Both the position numbers and the translations under genes were made by a program. Below the pieces are notes generated by a model, which saw only the letters and a list, made by a program, of their open reading frames with translations, had not been told where the DNA came from and did no database searches. Below are positions 29,954 through 37,183 of a stretch of DNA of 37,183 nucleotides, piece after piece. This DNA comes from a virus. The stretch lies in IMG/VR virus record IMGVR_UViG_3300009059_000030, positions 1 to 37,183 of that record. One strand, written 5' to 3'. The first letter of the stretch is position 1; each line of letters opens with the position of its first letter.

Positions 29954-30909
29954 AATATATTGTCTAATATAACATTATAGTCTATTTCATCTAACTTTTC
30001 ACTTACTGCTAAATCGTTAAAGTCTTTAAATCTCATATCGGATGACCACATGAAAACGGTTTCTCCTTTTCTAGAGAGTTCTTTTATTTTTTCTTTGGCG
30101 GTTTTGTCAAATAATGGATTATCCAACACCCATATTTTTTTATGAAAAGGAAACTCGTTAAGCTGTTTTCTTTGCAAAGGGTTTAAAGACAATCCAGCGG
30201 CACTTACTGCGTTTTTAACAAACATCGAGTCTATAGGTCCTTCAAAGATGAAAATATAATCTAATAAAGGATCTACCTTATCTATTCCAAAAAGAGATTT
30301 ATCATACCCAACTTTTCCTAAGTATTTTGGGATATCTCCAGATAATGACCTAGTTTGATAAAAAATAACCTTATTGTTTCTATCATAGAATGGTATACAT
30401 AATCTATTTTTATGATAGAAATCTGTGAAGCTTAAATATAAACTACTTGGCCTATTTATAGCAGTAAATAATCTTCTCTTTTCACAATATTCCACCGCAT
30501 TATTAAAATTTTTATTTTTGATGTAAAATTTTCTTTGCACATTATCTATTAAATTGATGGAATCATGTGGTAAACTTGGTAATTCTCTTTTATTACAAGA
30601 TACAGGTTTATTGATAATATTTGTAATATTAAAAGATGTTGTGTTTTCGCGTATTTCGGAATAAACCTCATCTACTGATGAGTCTGATACATCACATATC
30701 CATCTTAAAGCATTCCAAGATTTGGAACAATTAAAACAATAGAAGCTACCACTTTCAGGATAATAATATAAACGCTTTTTGCTACCCCAACTATTACCTT
30801 CCTTACATACCGGACATCCTGCATTGTAGACGTTTTCATATCTACGGTGTTCAGGTTCTCCCGCGTAAGTATAAAACTTATTTAATATGTAAGTTTCTGG
30901 TATAGTCAT
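29950..30909 (-). CDS. 61: DNA primase gp61
   Basis: A 319-residue primase. An N-terminal zinc-binding domain carries Cys32, Cys35, Cys58 and Cys61 (GCPVCKEG and SFYCFNCSKSW). A DnaG-like connecting region (RLCIPFYDRNNKVIFYQTRS) is followed by a TOPRIM segment IFIFEGPIDSMFVKN with the catalytic Glu223 and a WVLDNPLFD acidic site. With helicase gp41 (not seen here) it makes RNA primers for lagging-strand synthesis. T4 gp61 is 342 residues. No late octamer precedes it, fitting early or middle expression. Confidence 0.9.
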   Translation of the reverse strand: MTIPETYILNKFYTYAGEPEHRRYENVYNAGCPVCKEGNSWGSKKRLYYYPESGSFYCFNCSKSWNALRWICDVSDSSVDEVYSEIRENTTSFNITNIINKPVSCNKRELPSLPHDSINLIDNVQRKFYIKNKNFNNAVEYCEKRRLFTAINRPSSLYLSFTDFYHKNRLCIPFYDRNNKVIFYQTRSLSGDIPKYLGKVGYDKSLFGIDKVDPLLDYIFIFEGPIDSMFVKNAVSAAGLSLNPLQRKQLNEFPFHKKIWVLDNPLFDKTAKEKIKELSRKGETVFMWSSDMRFKDFNDLAVSEKLDEIDYNVILDNIF

Positions 30910-30941
30910 ACCAGACTATAATAATATATTTTTATCTATAG

Positions 30942-31460
30942 TCAATTAAAATAACCAGTATCTCGTGACGGTGGCTCGGGTTCGGTATCACCGAAATCAT
31001 ATTCGGTTTCATTATCATCTTCCTTATTATCTTCATCATAACCATCATGGTTTGATTCTACTGAATTTGTATCACCATCAGAGGTATTACCATTTTCTTC
31101 ATTTTCTTCATTTTCTTCATTTTCTTGAAATGATGAAAATGCTTTTCTTTGATTTATGAAAAGTTTAAAGAATTCGTTGGTATTGAACTCTACAGATTTT
31201 TTGTTATCAAAATGATCCTTGAGATTGGTTTCTATAACTTTTTTAATTTTAGAAACCGTGAATTTATTTTCATCATTATCTGATTTTAAAAATTCTAAAA
31301 TTTTTGTATAGATTGGTTTGTTTAAATTATCTTCTGACATTTTACTGATATATTTTTCAATATCATCGAAATCCAAAGAGATTTCTTTATCATGATCAGT
31401 TTTAGGTCTTCCTTCTAAAAGGGTTGTTAGATAATTTTCAAATAGCAAATCGAATTTCAT
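30942..31460 (-). CDS. Acidic-tailed protein with T4 internal-protein-like leader
   Basis: A 172-residue protein. The leader MKFDLLFENYLTTLLEG ends with the candidate gp21 site L14-L15-E16 before Gly. The middle is helical (FDDIEKYISKMSEDN, SKIKKVIETNLKDHF). The last 65 residues are extremely acidic, with a low-complexity ENEENEENEENG run encoded by a 9-nt repeat. A late octamer (TGTAAATA) ends 5 nt before the ATG, the shortest spacing in the window. It resembles scaffold or core proteins in composition. No family is recognised. Confidence 0.7.
   Translation of the reverse strand: MKFDLLFENYLTTLLEGRPKTDHDKEISLDFDDIEKYISKMSEDNLNKPIYTKILEFLKSDNDENKFTVSKIKKVIETNLKDHFDNKKSVEFNTNEFFKLFINQRKAFSSFQENEENEENEENGNTSDGDTNSVESNHDGYDEDNKEDDNETEYDFGDTEPEPPSRDTGYFN
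31091..31126 (-). repeat. Four tandem copies of a 9-nt unit (CATTTTCTT)
   Basis: Perfect four-copy tandem in the plus-strand reading, encoding ENE/EEN units in the acidic tail of the 172-residue gene. Copy number may vary by slippage without changing frame. Confidence 0.9.
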
Positions 31461-31465
31461 ACTAA

Positions 31466-31473
31466 TATTTACA
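31466..31473 (-). promoter_or_regulatory. Late-promoter-like octamer (TGTAAATA)
   Basis: Ends 5 nt before the ATG at 31460; predicted leader is zero nucleotides. Confidence 0.5.
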
Positions 31474-31474
31474 G

Positions 31475-32119
31475 TTAAAATGTCACAGGTACGATATCTG
31501 ATATTAAACTTTGATCTTCGCCGTAATGTTTACCATTCTCTTGTATGTAAAGTTCTGTCATTTTTATTCGTTCTTCTCTGTTACCAAAAATCTCTATCAA
31601 TGCGGGAGAATCATTGGTTGGGAAAATTCTACCATCGCCCCTAATATAAGATTGTTGGAATACTTTAAAAATATTATCAACCTCTTCTCTATAAACAGGA
31701 TCATTATCACGCAAAGAGTTTTCTTCTAGTGGTACTTCTGCTACTTTTGTTAAAGGAAAAAATAGAATGATATCAAACATTGATAAAGTTTCCCTCACTA
31801 TAATTCTTGTTTCGTCTACAAACTTTTCAGATACTTTATCGTTTAAATTTAACCAAGATGAATATGCTAGGTTATCTAAGATGCATCTGTCAAAAATTAC
31901 AAAATCTTTCTTACACGACTCTATTGTTTGATCTATCAAATAATTCAAAATCTTTTTTTGAGATTCTTCTGTTCCATTTTTACTATGTGGAACATTTTCA
32001 TTTTTTATTAAATCTCTATATGAACTACTAGGCGTTTCATACATCGGCCATTTTTTTAAAAAATCTTGTATGTATGTGGTCTTACCTGTACTATGGGTTC
32101 CGATGGTTGCTATTTTCAT
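31475..32119 (-). CDS. P-loop nucleotide kinase-like ATPase (AAA_28/NadR type)
   Basis: A 214-residue P-loop protein. Walker A is GTHSTGKTT at residues 7-15, directly after the first strand. A VIFDRCILDNLAYSS segment resembles the DR-containing substrate strand of deoxynucleoside and NadR-type kinases. Near the end, SLRDNDPVYREEVDNIF resembles a lid helix with Arg residues. These traits fit a small-molecule kinase, perhaps acting on nucleosides or nicotinamide riboside, rather than a helicase. It overlaps the 90-residue gene upstream by 4 nt. The substrate cannot be read from sequence. Confidence 0.78.
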   Translation of the reverse strand: MKIATIGTHSTGKTTYIQDFLKKWPMYETPSSSYRDLIKNENVPHSKNGTEESQKKILNYLIDQTIESCKKDFVIFDRCILDNLAYSSWLNLNDKVSEKFVDETRIIVRETLSMFDIILFFPLTKVAEVPLEENSLRDNDPVYREEVDNIFKVFQQSYIRGDGRIFPTNDSPALIEIFGNREERIKMTELYIQENGKHYGEDQSLISDIVPVTF

Positions 32120-32388
32120 AAAGGTTCGTGATCGTTAATTTCTAATTCTGGAAAATATGACATAATTTCCTCCGTCTGAGTTTCATCAAACCCATATTCA
32201 TTTAATCGTGTAATGTATATTCCTTCAGTTGGTATTTCGGGGTTCTGTAATCGTATCTTCTTAGATAATTCTATCATACTATCAATATCGTCTTTATACC
32301 AATTTGCGCATACATCCACAGAAGATGCAAAAAGCAAAGACTCCAAAATAATTTTTAGTTCTTCTTTAGAAATTTTTAATTCGATCAT
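32116..32388 (-). CDS. Small acidic hypothetical protein
   Basis: A 90-residue, mostly helical, acidic protein (KISKEELKIILESLLFAS, then ETQTEEIMSYFPELEINDHE). No family is recognised. It shares an ATGA overlap with the kinase-like gene and would be co-translated with it. There is no late octamer at the usual spacing, so the pair may belong to an earlier expression class. Confidence 0.62.
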   Translation of the reverse strand: MIELKISKEELKIILESLLFASSVDVCANWYKDDIDSMIELSKKIRLQNPEIPTEGIYITRLNEYGFDETQTEEIMSYFPELEINDHEPL

Positions 32389-32432
32389 ATGTATATATTA
32401 CTATATATATGATAAAAAACAACTTTTATTTT

Positions 32433-32789
32433 TTAAATTTCGCTACTTTTTGGAAAATTTGTTGGAGATTGATCCATAATGTTTATTAAGTCAGATTCCG
32501 CGTCTTTAGGAGACTTATTTATTTTTTGATTTAAATTTGCTATTTCGTTTCTTTTGGTTTCATCGTCGCTAAAGGCCATCAATAATGCCTTTTGAATTAA
32601 AAACAATAAACTTTTATATTTTTCTTCGTCCAAATCTATGGTTTCCTCATTCGGTAAAGCAGTTTCCATTTCATCGGAAACCACGGGTTGTTCTTCGCCT
32701 GATAGCATAGATTCTTCAGGTGCTGGTGCCATATCTTGTTCTGTTAAATATTGTTTTGCTGCTTCGTTGTATATTTGTGAGAATTTCAT
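32433..32789 (-). CDS. Small acidic protein with T4 internal-protein-like leader
   Basis: A 118-residue protein. The leader MKFSQIYNEAAKQYLTEQD is close in form to the T4 internal-protein leader MKTYQEFIAE and contains the candidate site L15-T16-E17. An acidic Pro/Glu-rich segment (PAPEESMLSGEEQP) follows, then a helical region (YKSLLFLIQKALLMAFSDDE). A perfect TATAAATA lies 6 nt before the ATG, giving a predicted 1-nt leader. A role as a packaged core or internal protein is inferred. Confidence 0.72.
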   Translation of the reverse strand: MKFSQIYNEAAKQYLTEQDMAPAPEESMLSGEEQPVVSDEMETALPNEETIDLDEEKYKSLLFLIQKALLMAFSDDETKRNEIANLNQKINKSPKDAESDLINIMDQSPTNFPKSSEI

Positions 32790-32795
32790 TTTATA

Positions 32796-32803
32796 TATTT
32801 ATA
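32796..32803 (-). promoter_or_regulatory. Perfect late-promoter octamer (TATAAATA)
   Basis: Exact consensus, 6 nt before the ATG at 32789; predicted leader about 1 nt. Confidence 0.65.
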
Positions 32804-32831
32804 TTAAAAATTAAACATTTCAAATTATTTC

Positions 32832-32839
32832 GGTAAGTA
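32832..32839 (+). promoter_or_regulatory. Late-promoter-like octamer (GGTAAGTA)
   Basis: Ends 6 nt before the gp6 ATG; predicted leader about 1 nt. Confidence 0.5.
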
Positions 32840-32845
32840 ATATTA

Positions 32846-34651
32846 ATGGACGAGAGTTTTATTTTCAACAAAAATTCATATGTGGCATTTGATGGCACTA
32901 GTTTAAGAGATATAATCATTGATAGATTAAATCGAGGTAATGTATTCACGGATCAAAATTACCAAGGTTCTAATATATCAGCAGTTATAGATATTATTGC
33001 ATATTCCTTTAGTAATCTACTATTTTATTTAAATAAAACATCTTCCGAAAGTTTGTTTTCAGAATCTCAATTATATGAGAACATGAATAGAATAGTTAAA
33101 CTTTTGAACTATAAACCGATTGGTCCACAAGGACAAACATTGCCTGTTAAATTAACGGTAAGCAATTTAGCAGCAGGAAATTACATAATACCAAAATATA
33201 GTTACATAACAGTTGGAACTACAACATATTGTTTCGACGAGGATGTTTCTTTTTCTAAGTTGAGTAATAATGTTCTCGAAAATATAACATTATTAGACAA
33301 CGAAATAACAATGAGAGAAGGTTCTTTTCAAGAGTATCCAATATATTATTCAGGTGGAATAATTAATGAAAAAATCTATCTTTCTGTGGACAGTAAAGTA
33401 ACAGTTGATAATTTTTTCATAGATGTATATGTTAAAAAATATAATACAACGGTTTGGCAAAAATGGACAAAAGTTAATGATTTATTTTTATATAAAGCAA
33501 ATGATATAGTGTATGATGTTAGATATAATGAAAACAAAAGATATGAAATAACTTTTGGCGATGATATAAATGGTAAAAAATTAGAAAAGGGCGATGCCGT
33601 ACAAATTTATTACTTAAAAATAAATCCAAATACTCAAAACATCGGTTCTGGTGCAATACAGCAAACACAAGTAGTTCAATATAATTCATCTAGATATTTT
33701 GAAATATTGGAAGATACCGGTTTAGATACGGGAAATTATCTCAATGCACTAGGTTGTTTAAATGTTAAAATAAGCAACGATTTCCCATCTACTAGTTATT
33801 CACCCGAAGAAAACGTCGATGATATTAGAAAAAATTCACCACAGAGTTTTAAATCTCAAAATAGACTTGTTACAAAATCTGATTATGAAATTTATATACA
33901 AAAGAATTTTAAAAACATAATATCAGATATTAAAATATTGAGCAATGAGGAATATTTAAGACAACATATAAAGTATTTGTATGATAATGGTTTAAAAACA
34001 CCACAAAGCGACACAAAAATATTATACAACCAAATTAAATTTGCAAATAGTTGTAATTTTAATAATCTATATTTATATGTTGTTCCGATTAACGAAGAGC
34101 AGGAATATTTAACAGCTAATCAAAAAGAATTTATTCTTGCTGGTATCAATGAAATTAAAACAATTACCACGCAAATAATACCCATAGATCCAATATATAT
34201 GTATATGGATTTTTATTTGAAATCATCACAAGATGAAAAATTATCATTAAACGATATAAACAAAACAAAAATATTAATCAACAAATCATTCAATACAAGA
34301 AGAGCATCATCGGCAATTGCATTAGAAATAAAACAAATATTTATAGATAATTTTTCAAGACAAAATTCTAAGTTAGGACAAACCATAGACATATATGATT
34401 TAGCAAATAAAATAATAAACATTGATGGGGTAGATAATATAAAAACATATAGATCCGATATAAATTTTACAGCGGATGGTTTATCATTTATAATATGGAA
34501 TCCGACATATCCAGATGTTGATATTTCTGTTTTTAATCAAAATTTAACGGTAGAAAATTTCAAATATCCAATTTTTAATAATATAGATAATATTCTAAAT
34601 AGAATCGAAATAGTAGAAAAAACTAATTCTATAAAAATAGCAGAATTTTAA
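32846..34651 (+). CDS. 6: Baseplate wedge protein gp6 (J-like)
   Basis: A 601-residue protein of the gp6/baseplate J family. Key segments are DFIIDR-type LRDIIIDRLNRGNVFTDQNY, SAVIDIIAYSFSNLLFYLNK with NMNRIVKLLNYKPIGPQGQT, the beta domain with YNENKRYEITFGDDINGKKL, and NRLVTKSDYEIYIQKNFKNI, the J-domain hallmark. The C-terminal half has the alternating helix-strand pattern that forms the inner baseplate ring. T4 gp6 is 660 residues. gp6 dimers clamp gp7 and gp53 and control sheath contraction. The ATG at 32846 is supported by an octamer 6 nt upstream. The next gene begins 6 nt after its stop. Confidence 0.9.
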   Translation: MDESFIFNKNSYVAFDGTSLRDIIIDRLNRGNVFTDQNYQGSNISAVIDIIAYSFSNLLFYLNKTSSESLFSESQLYENMNRIVKLLNYKPIGPQGQTLPVKLTVSNLAAGNYIIPKYSYITVGTTTYCFDEDVSFSKLSNNVLENITLLDNEITMREGSFQEYPIYYSGGIINEKIYLSVDSKVTVDNFFIDVYVKKYNTTVWQKWTKVNDLFLYKANDIVYDVRYNENKRYEITFGDDINGKKLEKGDAVQIYYLKINPNTQNIGSGAIQQTQVVQYNSSRYFEILEDTGLDTGNYLNALGCLNVKISNDFPSTSYSPEENVDDIRKNSPQSFKSQNRLVTKSDYEIYIQKNFKNIISDIKILSNEEYLRQHIKYLYDNGLKTPQSDTKILYNQIKFANSCNFNNLYLYVVPINEEQEYLTANQKEFILAGINEIKTITTQIIPIDPIYMYMDFYLKSSQDEKLSLNDINKTKILINKSFNTRRASSAIALEIKQIFIDNFSRQNSKLGQTIDIYDLANKIINIDGVDNIKTYRSDINFTADGLSFIIWNPTYPDVDISVFNQNLTVENFKYPIFNNIDNILNRIEIVEKTNSIKIAEF

Positions 34652-34657
34652 TATACT

Positions 34658-37183
34658 ATGAGCAGTCTATCAATAGATATAAACATATTAAGTTGTTATA
34701 CAAAAGCTACCAAATTTAAAGTTTCCGTAAATTATCCAAATTTAACTGATTTATTAAAAATAAAATGGTCATTCGGAGACGGTGGCATAATTTACGATAA
34801 AAATTACGTGGAATATAACTATATGATTCCAGGTCAATATGATATCTGGTTATTTGGGTACACCAACACAGATATATTGACAGCGAAACAAACGGTAAGA
34901 GCCGAAAATTATGTAAAAGACTCAATTTTTTTTAAAACTATACCACCACCAGCTTTTGCAGGACACTACAATAGATACCCATTTAGAATACACATAACAA
35001 CAGCAACTGTTAAAGATAATATAGTTGACCTCTATGCTCAATACTCTAGATCATATCAATATCAAGATCCTCAAAATAAATGGTCTTTCTTAAAACCACA
35101 GTGGAGGTTTTTAGATTTGGATGGGAATCAAATTTGGAATATCAAAACAACCGATACCGAATTAAAAATAACAGAAGACGGTGAAGTAGATCAAATATAT
35201 GGTACAACCGTTGGAGTATCTGGATATGCTGATTTTTATTTTGTCGATGATATTTACAATTCAGATTTGGTATTCGATGGTTCTGATTATACCACACTTT
35301 GGGCTAGTTTACAAACAAGTGGTAGAAGAGTATCTAATGACAGTTTCAATGCAGATTTAAGTCTACCGGGGTTTTCTAATACGACATCTAAAGCATATGC
35401 ACCGTACATGGTAAATAAAAGATTACCAGAAAAAATATTAATAACAGAAAACGGCGTTCGACCACATTCTAATCCAAGATGGACGGGTGCTATACAACCA
35501 GTAATAATGAAAGCCGGATTTGATGAATCATATGATGATGATTGGAAAGATGGTAATTCGGTATTAGTATATGAACCACCATTTAGTTTTGCTAAATATT
35601 TTCCATTAGATGCTCCGGATATTTACTTTAATTCAGGTGTCATAAATCTAAGCACAAATTTTATACAAACTCCGGTTTTTAAATGGATAGATGATACAGG
35701 ATATAAAGTAGCAGGATATTATAAAGGTTCTTTCTATGTTGATCCATCAACACCGTATGCATTTAGCACAAATATAACAGCAGCTTTGTGTATGAATGCG
35801 GGAGATACAACGCTGGACTATTTCAATCCACATATATGGTTGCCAAATCCAGAAGCAGGAACGGTTTCGGTTGCTCAATATTACAAAAACAACAATCTAA
35901 CATTTGAACAAATAGCAAACGACAATCTCAGGGTAGCACAAGTAAAAACTTTTGATATGCCGGTTATAGATGAGGTAGATTTCGTAAAAGACCCAATGGC
36001 ACTTTCCGGTATTCATGGTATTTATTCGGTAGCGGCTTTACCAGCACCGAATTACCATGCATGGTTGTGTGATTCAGAAATGAACATGATATATAGAGTA
36101 ACGACAACGGGTACTATATTATGCTCAATAGATATAAATAAAATAATTAAAAATAAAAATTTGGGATATTCTATAGAAGGGGTTCCAAGTCCATCTCATA
36201 TATCATTGGATGGAAATAAAAACATATGGGTAACATTACATGATACTCTTTCCGTTTTAAAATTTGATCCGATTGGAAATTTCTTGCTTGCAACAACTCC
36301 GTTAAATTTAAAAGAAAACGCACCGACCAATACCGCATATAATTGGTTTGTAGAAAATTCGTATTACCCAACGAATATTAATAACTATGATCAACGTTTA
36401 ATAGAACCCACGGGAATAGATACAGACAAAGATAATAACATATGGGTTACATATTCTAATTATTTAAGCGGGTTTGTAATAAAATATAATTCAAATGGAA
36501 ATTTATTAACAACTATAAATTCTCCGGTGTGTTCAACTCCTCAAGAAATTATTACCGATAATGTAGGTAATGTATGGATATGTAATGCAGGAAATATATG
36601 GGGAACAAAGGGATCTATTCAAAAAAGAACATCTAATGGAGTATTGTTAAGTACTTTTGGTGGAATAAATAATCCAAATTATTTAGCATTAGATATATCT
36701 CAAAACATATGGTTTTCTTATGATTTTAATAAAATAGGTTTTATAGAAAACATAAACGGTACAACTCTAACATATACAATATCAGCAAAAACATTATGTG
36801 ATAGTAATTTACCATATGCTGATTATCCAAAATCAAATATATCATTTAGTAATAAATATCCTAGCAACACCCCTTGGTTTGATGATAATTTAAACTCAGA
36901 TGAAACCGCAATAGAAGGTATTGCGTGTGATATGAGAGGGTATCTATATATAATAAATTCTATTGAAAATTCCGTATATGTTTTTGATACTAATAAAAAA
37001 GTATTAATGGATTATTTTAAAATAAATCCGCAAGGATATTTATTCTACCAAGAAGATCAATTAAGTCCAACCAAAATGGATTATTATAAATGGAACAAAT
37101 CATTACAAGCTACTGGTGATTGGACGGGTTTGAGATGGACAAATAAATTAGGTAATGGTTATTTAAAAAATTATTCTACAAAT
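34658..37183 (+). CDS. Large virion protein with PKD-like and beta-propeller domains, in the gp7 position (runs off right edge)
   Basis: An uninterrupted frame of 842 codons from the ATG at 34658 to the edge. Residues 30-70 hold a PKD signature (IKWSFGDGGII, then YMIPGQYDIWLF). The middle is beta-rich. From about residue 500 to 790 come at least five NHL/Vgb-like blade repeats: ISLDGNKNIWVTL, GIDTDKDNNIWVTY, IITDNVGNVWIC, LALDISQNIWFSY and GIACDMRGYLYIIN. Its place right after gp6 is that of T4 gene 7, the 1032-residue wedge protein, so it may be a highly modified gp7 or a replacement. The propeller could bind host glycans or baseplate partners. No late octamer precedes it, so it should be co-transcribed with gp6. 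Confidence 0.75.
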   Translation, partial: MSSLSIDINILSCYTKATKFKVSVNYPNLTDLLKIKWSFGDGGIIYDKNYVEYNYMIPGQYDIWLFGYTNTDILTAKQTVRAENYVKDSIFFKTIPPPAFAGHYNRYPFRIHITTATVKDNIVDLYAQYSRSYQYQDPQNKWSFLKPQWRFLDLDGNQIWNIKTTDTELKITEDGEVDQIYGTTVGVSGYADFYFVDDIYNSDLVFDGSDYTTLWASLQTSGRRVSNDSFNADLSLPGFSNTTSKAYAPYMVNKRLPEKILITENGVRPHSNPRWTGAIQPVIMKAGFDESYDDDWKDGNSVLVYEPPFSFAKYFPLDAPDIYFNSGVINLSTNFIQTPVFKWIDDTGYKVAGYYKGSFYVDPSTPYAFSTNITAALCMNAGDTTLDYFNPHIWLPNPEAGTVSVAQYYKNNNLTFEQIANDNLRVAQVKTFDMPVIDEVDFVKDPMALSGIHGIYSVAALPAPNYHAWLCDSEMNMIYRVTTTGTILCSIDINKIIKNKNLGYSIEGVPSPSHISLDGNKNIWVTLHDTLSVLKFDPIGNFLLATTPLNLKENAPTNTAYNWFVENSYYPTNINNYDQRLIEPTGIDTDKDNNIWVTYSNYLSGFVIKYNSNGNLLTTINSPVCSTPQEIITDNVGNVWICNAGNIWGTKGSIQKRTSNGVLLSTFGGINNPNYLALDISQNIWFSYDFNKIGFIENINGTTLTYTISAKTLCDSNLPYADYPKSNISFSNKYPSNTPWFDDNLNSDETAIEGIACDMRGYLYIINSIENSVYVFDTNKKVLMDYFKINPQGYLFYQEDQLSPTKMDYYKWNKSLQATGDWTGLRWTNKLGNGYLKNYSTN

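Noticed and set aside
31091-31126. 9-nt tandem repeat considered as a regulatory array.
   Set aside because: It lies inside a coding frame and only encodes an acidic Glu/Asn run.
34716-36371. Short minus-strand frames opposite the large right-end gene.
   Set aside because: The plus strand is one continuous 842-codon frame with domain signatures; the minus frames are shadows.
1-37183. tRNA genes, integrase, insertion sequences and CRISPR arrays.
   Set aside because: None was recognised on either strand by reading. A covariance-model scan for tRNAs was not possible, so a divergent tRNA cannot be fully excluded.

Overview
This is a contiguous piece of an AT-rich, T4-like myovirus (contractile-tailed phage) genome. 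The evidence is a set of recognisable T4 core proteins: Mre11-type nuclease gp47, late sigma factor gp55, helicase UvsW, mediator UvsY, lysozyme, baseplate gp25, clamp loader gp44 and gp62, major capsid gp23, scaffold gp22, protease gp21, head-completion gp4, neck gp13, portal gp20, sheath terminator gp15, primase gp61 and baseplate gp6. The host cannot be read from the sequence. Start codons lack Shine-Dalgarno sequences throughout, and some fiber proteins carry repeat families (autotransporter-type and BspA-type) common in environmental Gram-negative bacteria. No tRNA, CRISPR array, insertion sequence or integrase is visible.

Layout. 1-4.3 kb (minus): two tandem glycosyltransferase-like genes, then a compact recombination and late-transcription operon (UvsY, UvsW, gp55, gp47). 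4.36-6.05 kb (plus): four small genes, including a GIY-YIG-like nuclease and a protein with duplicated zinc-type motifs. 6.18-8.0 kb (minus): a small protein, endolysin, a holin candidate and gp25. 8.0-10.5 kb: the clamp-loader ATPase (minus) between plus-strand genes, including a probable small terminase. 10.55 kb: a strong bidirectional terminator separates convergent units. 10.6-15.6 kb (minus): the head cassette gp23, gp22, a core protein, gp21, gp4 and gp13. 15.7-22.2 kb (minus): an accessory and fiber island with several fiber proteins, a sulfotransferase and a lipoprotein. 22.2-25.3 kb (minus): portal gp20, broken by one in-frame TGA, and gp15 with a C-terminal extension. 25.3-29.3 kb (minus): a replication and accessory operon with a DinG/XPD-like helicase, a GroES-like protein, gp62 and a glycosyltransferase. 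29.4-32.8 kb: primase gp61, a P-loop kinase and small proteins. 32.8 kb to the right edge (plus): gp6 and a very large structural protein that runs off the window.

Three patterns cut across the gene list. First, more than twenty genes or operons, mostly structural, are preceded by a T4-type late-promoter octamer (NNTAA[A/G]TA) placed usually only 5-15 nt from the start codon, so their late mRNAs are predicted to be nearly leaderless. Second, at least five unrelated small proteins, plus gp22 and gp21 themselves, begin with a short leader ending in an [L/I]-x-E site within residues 10-18, matching the capsid-targeting and gp21-cleavage logic of T4 internal proteins. This predicts a set of packaged, processed head proteins. 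Third, the essential portal gene carries a single in-frame TGA in otherwise intact, conserved coding sequence.
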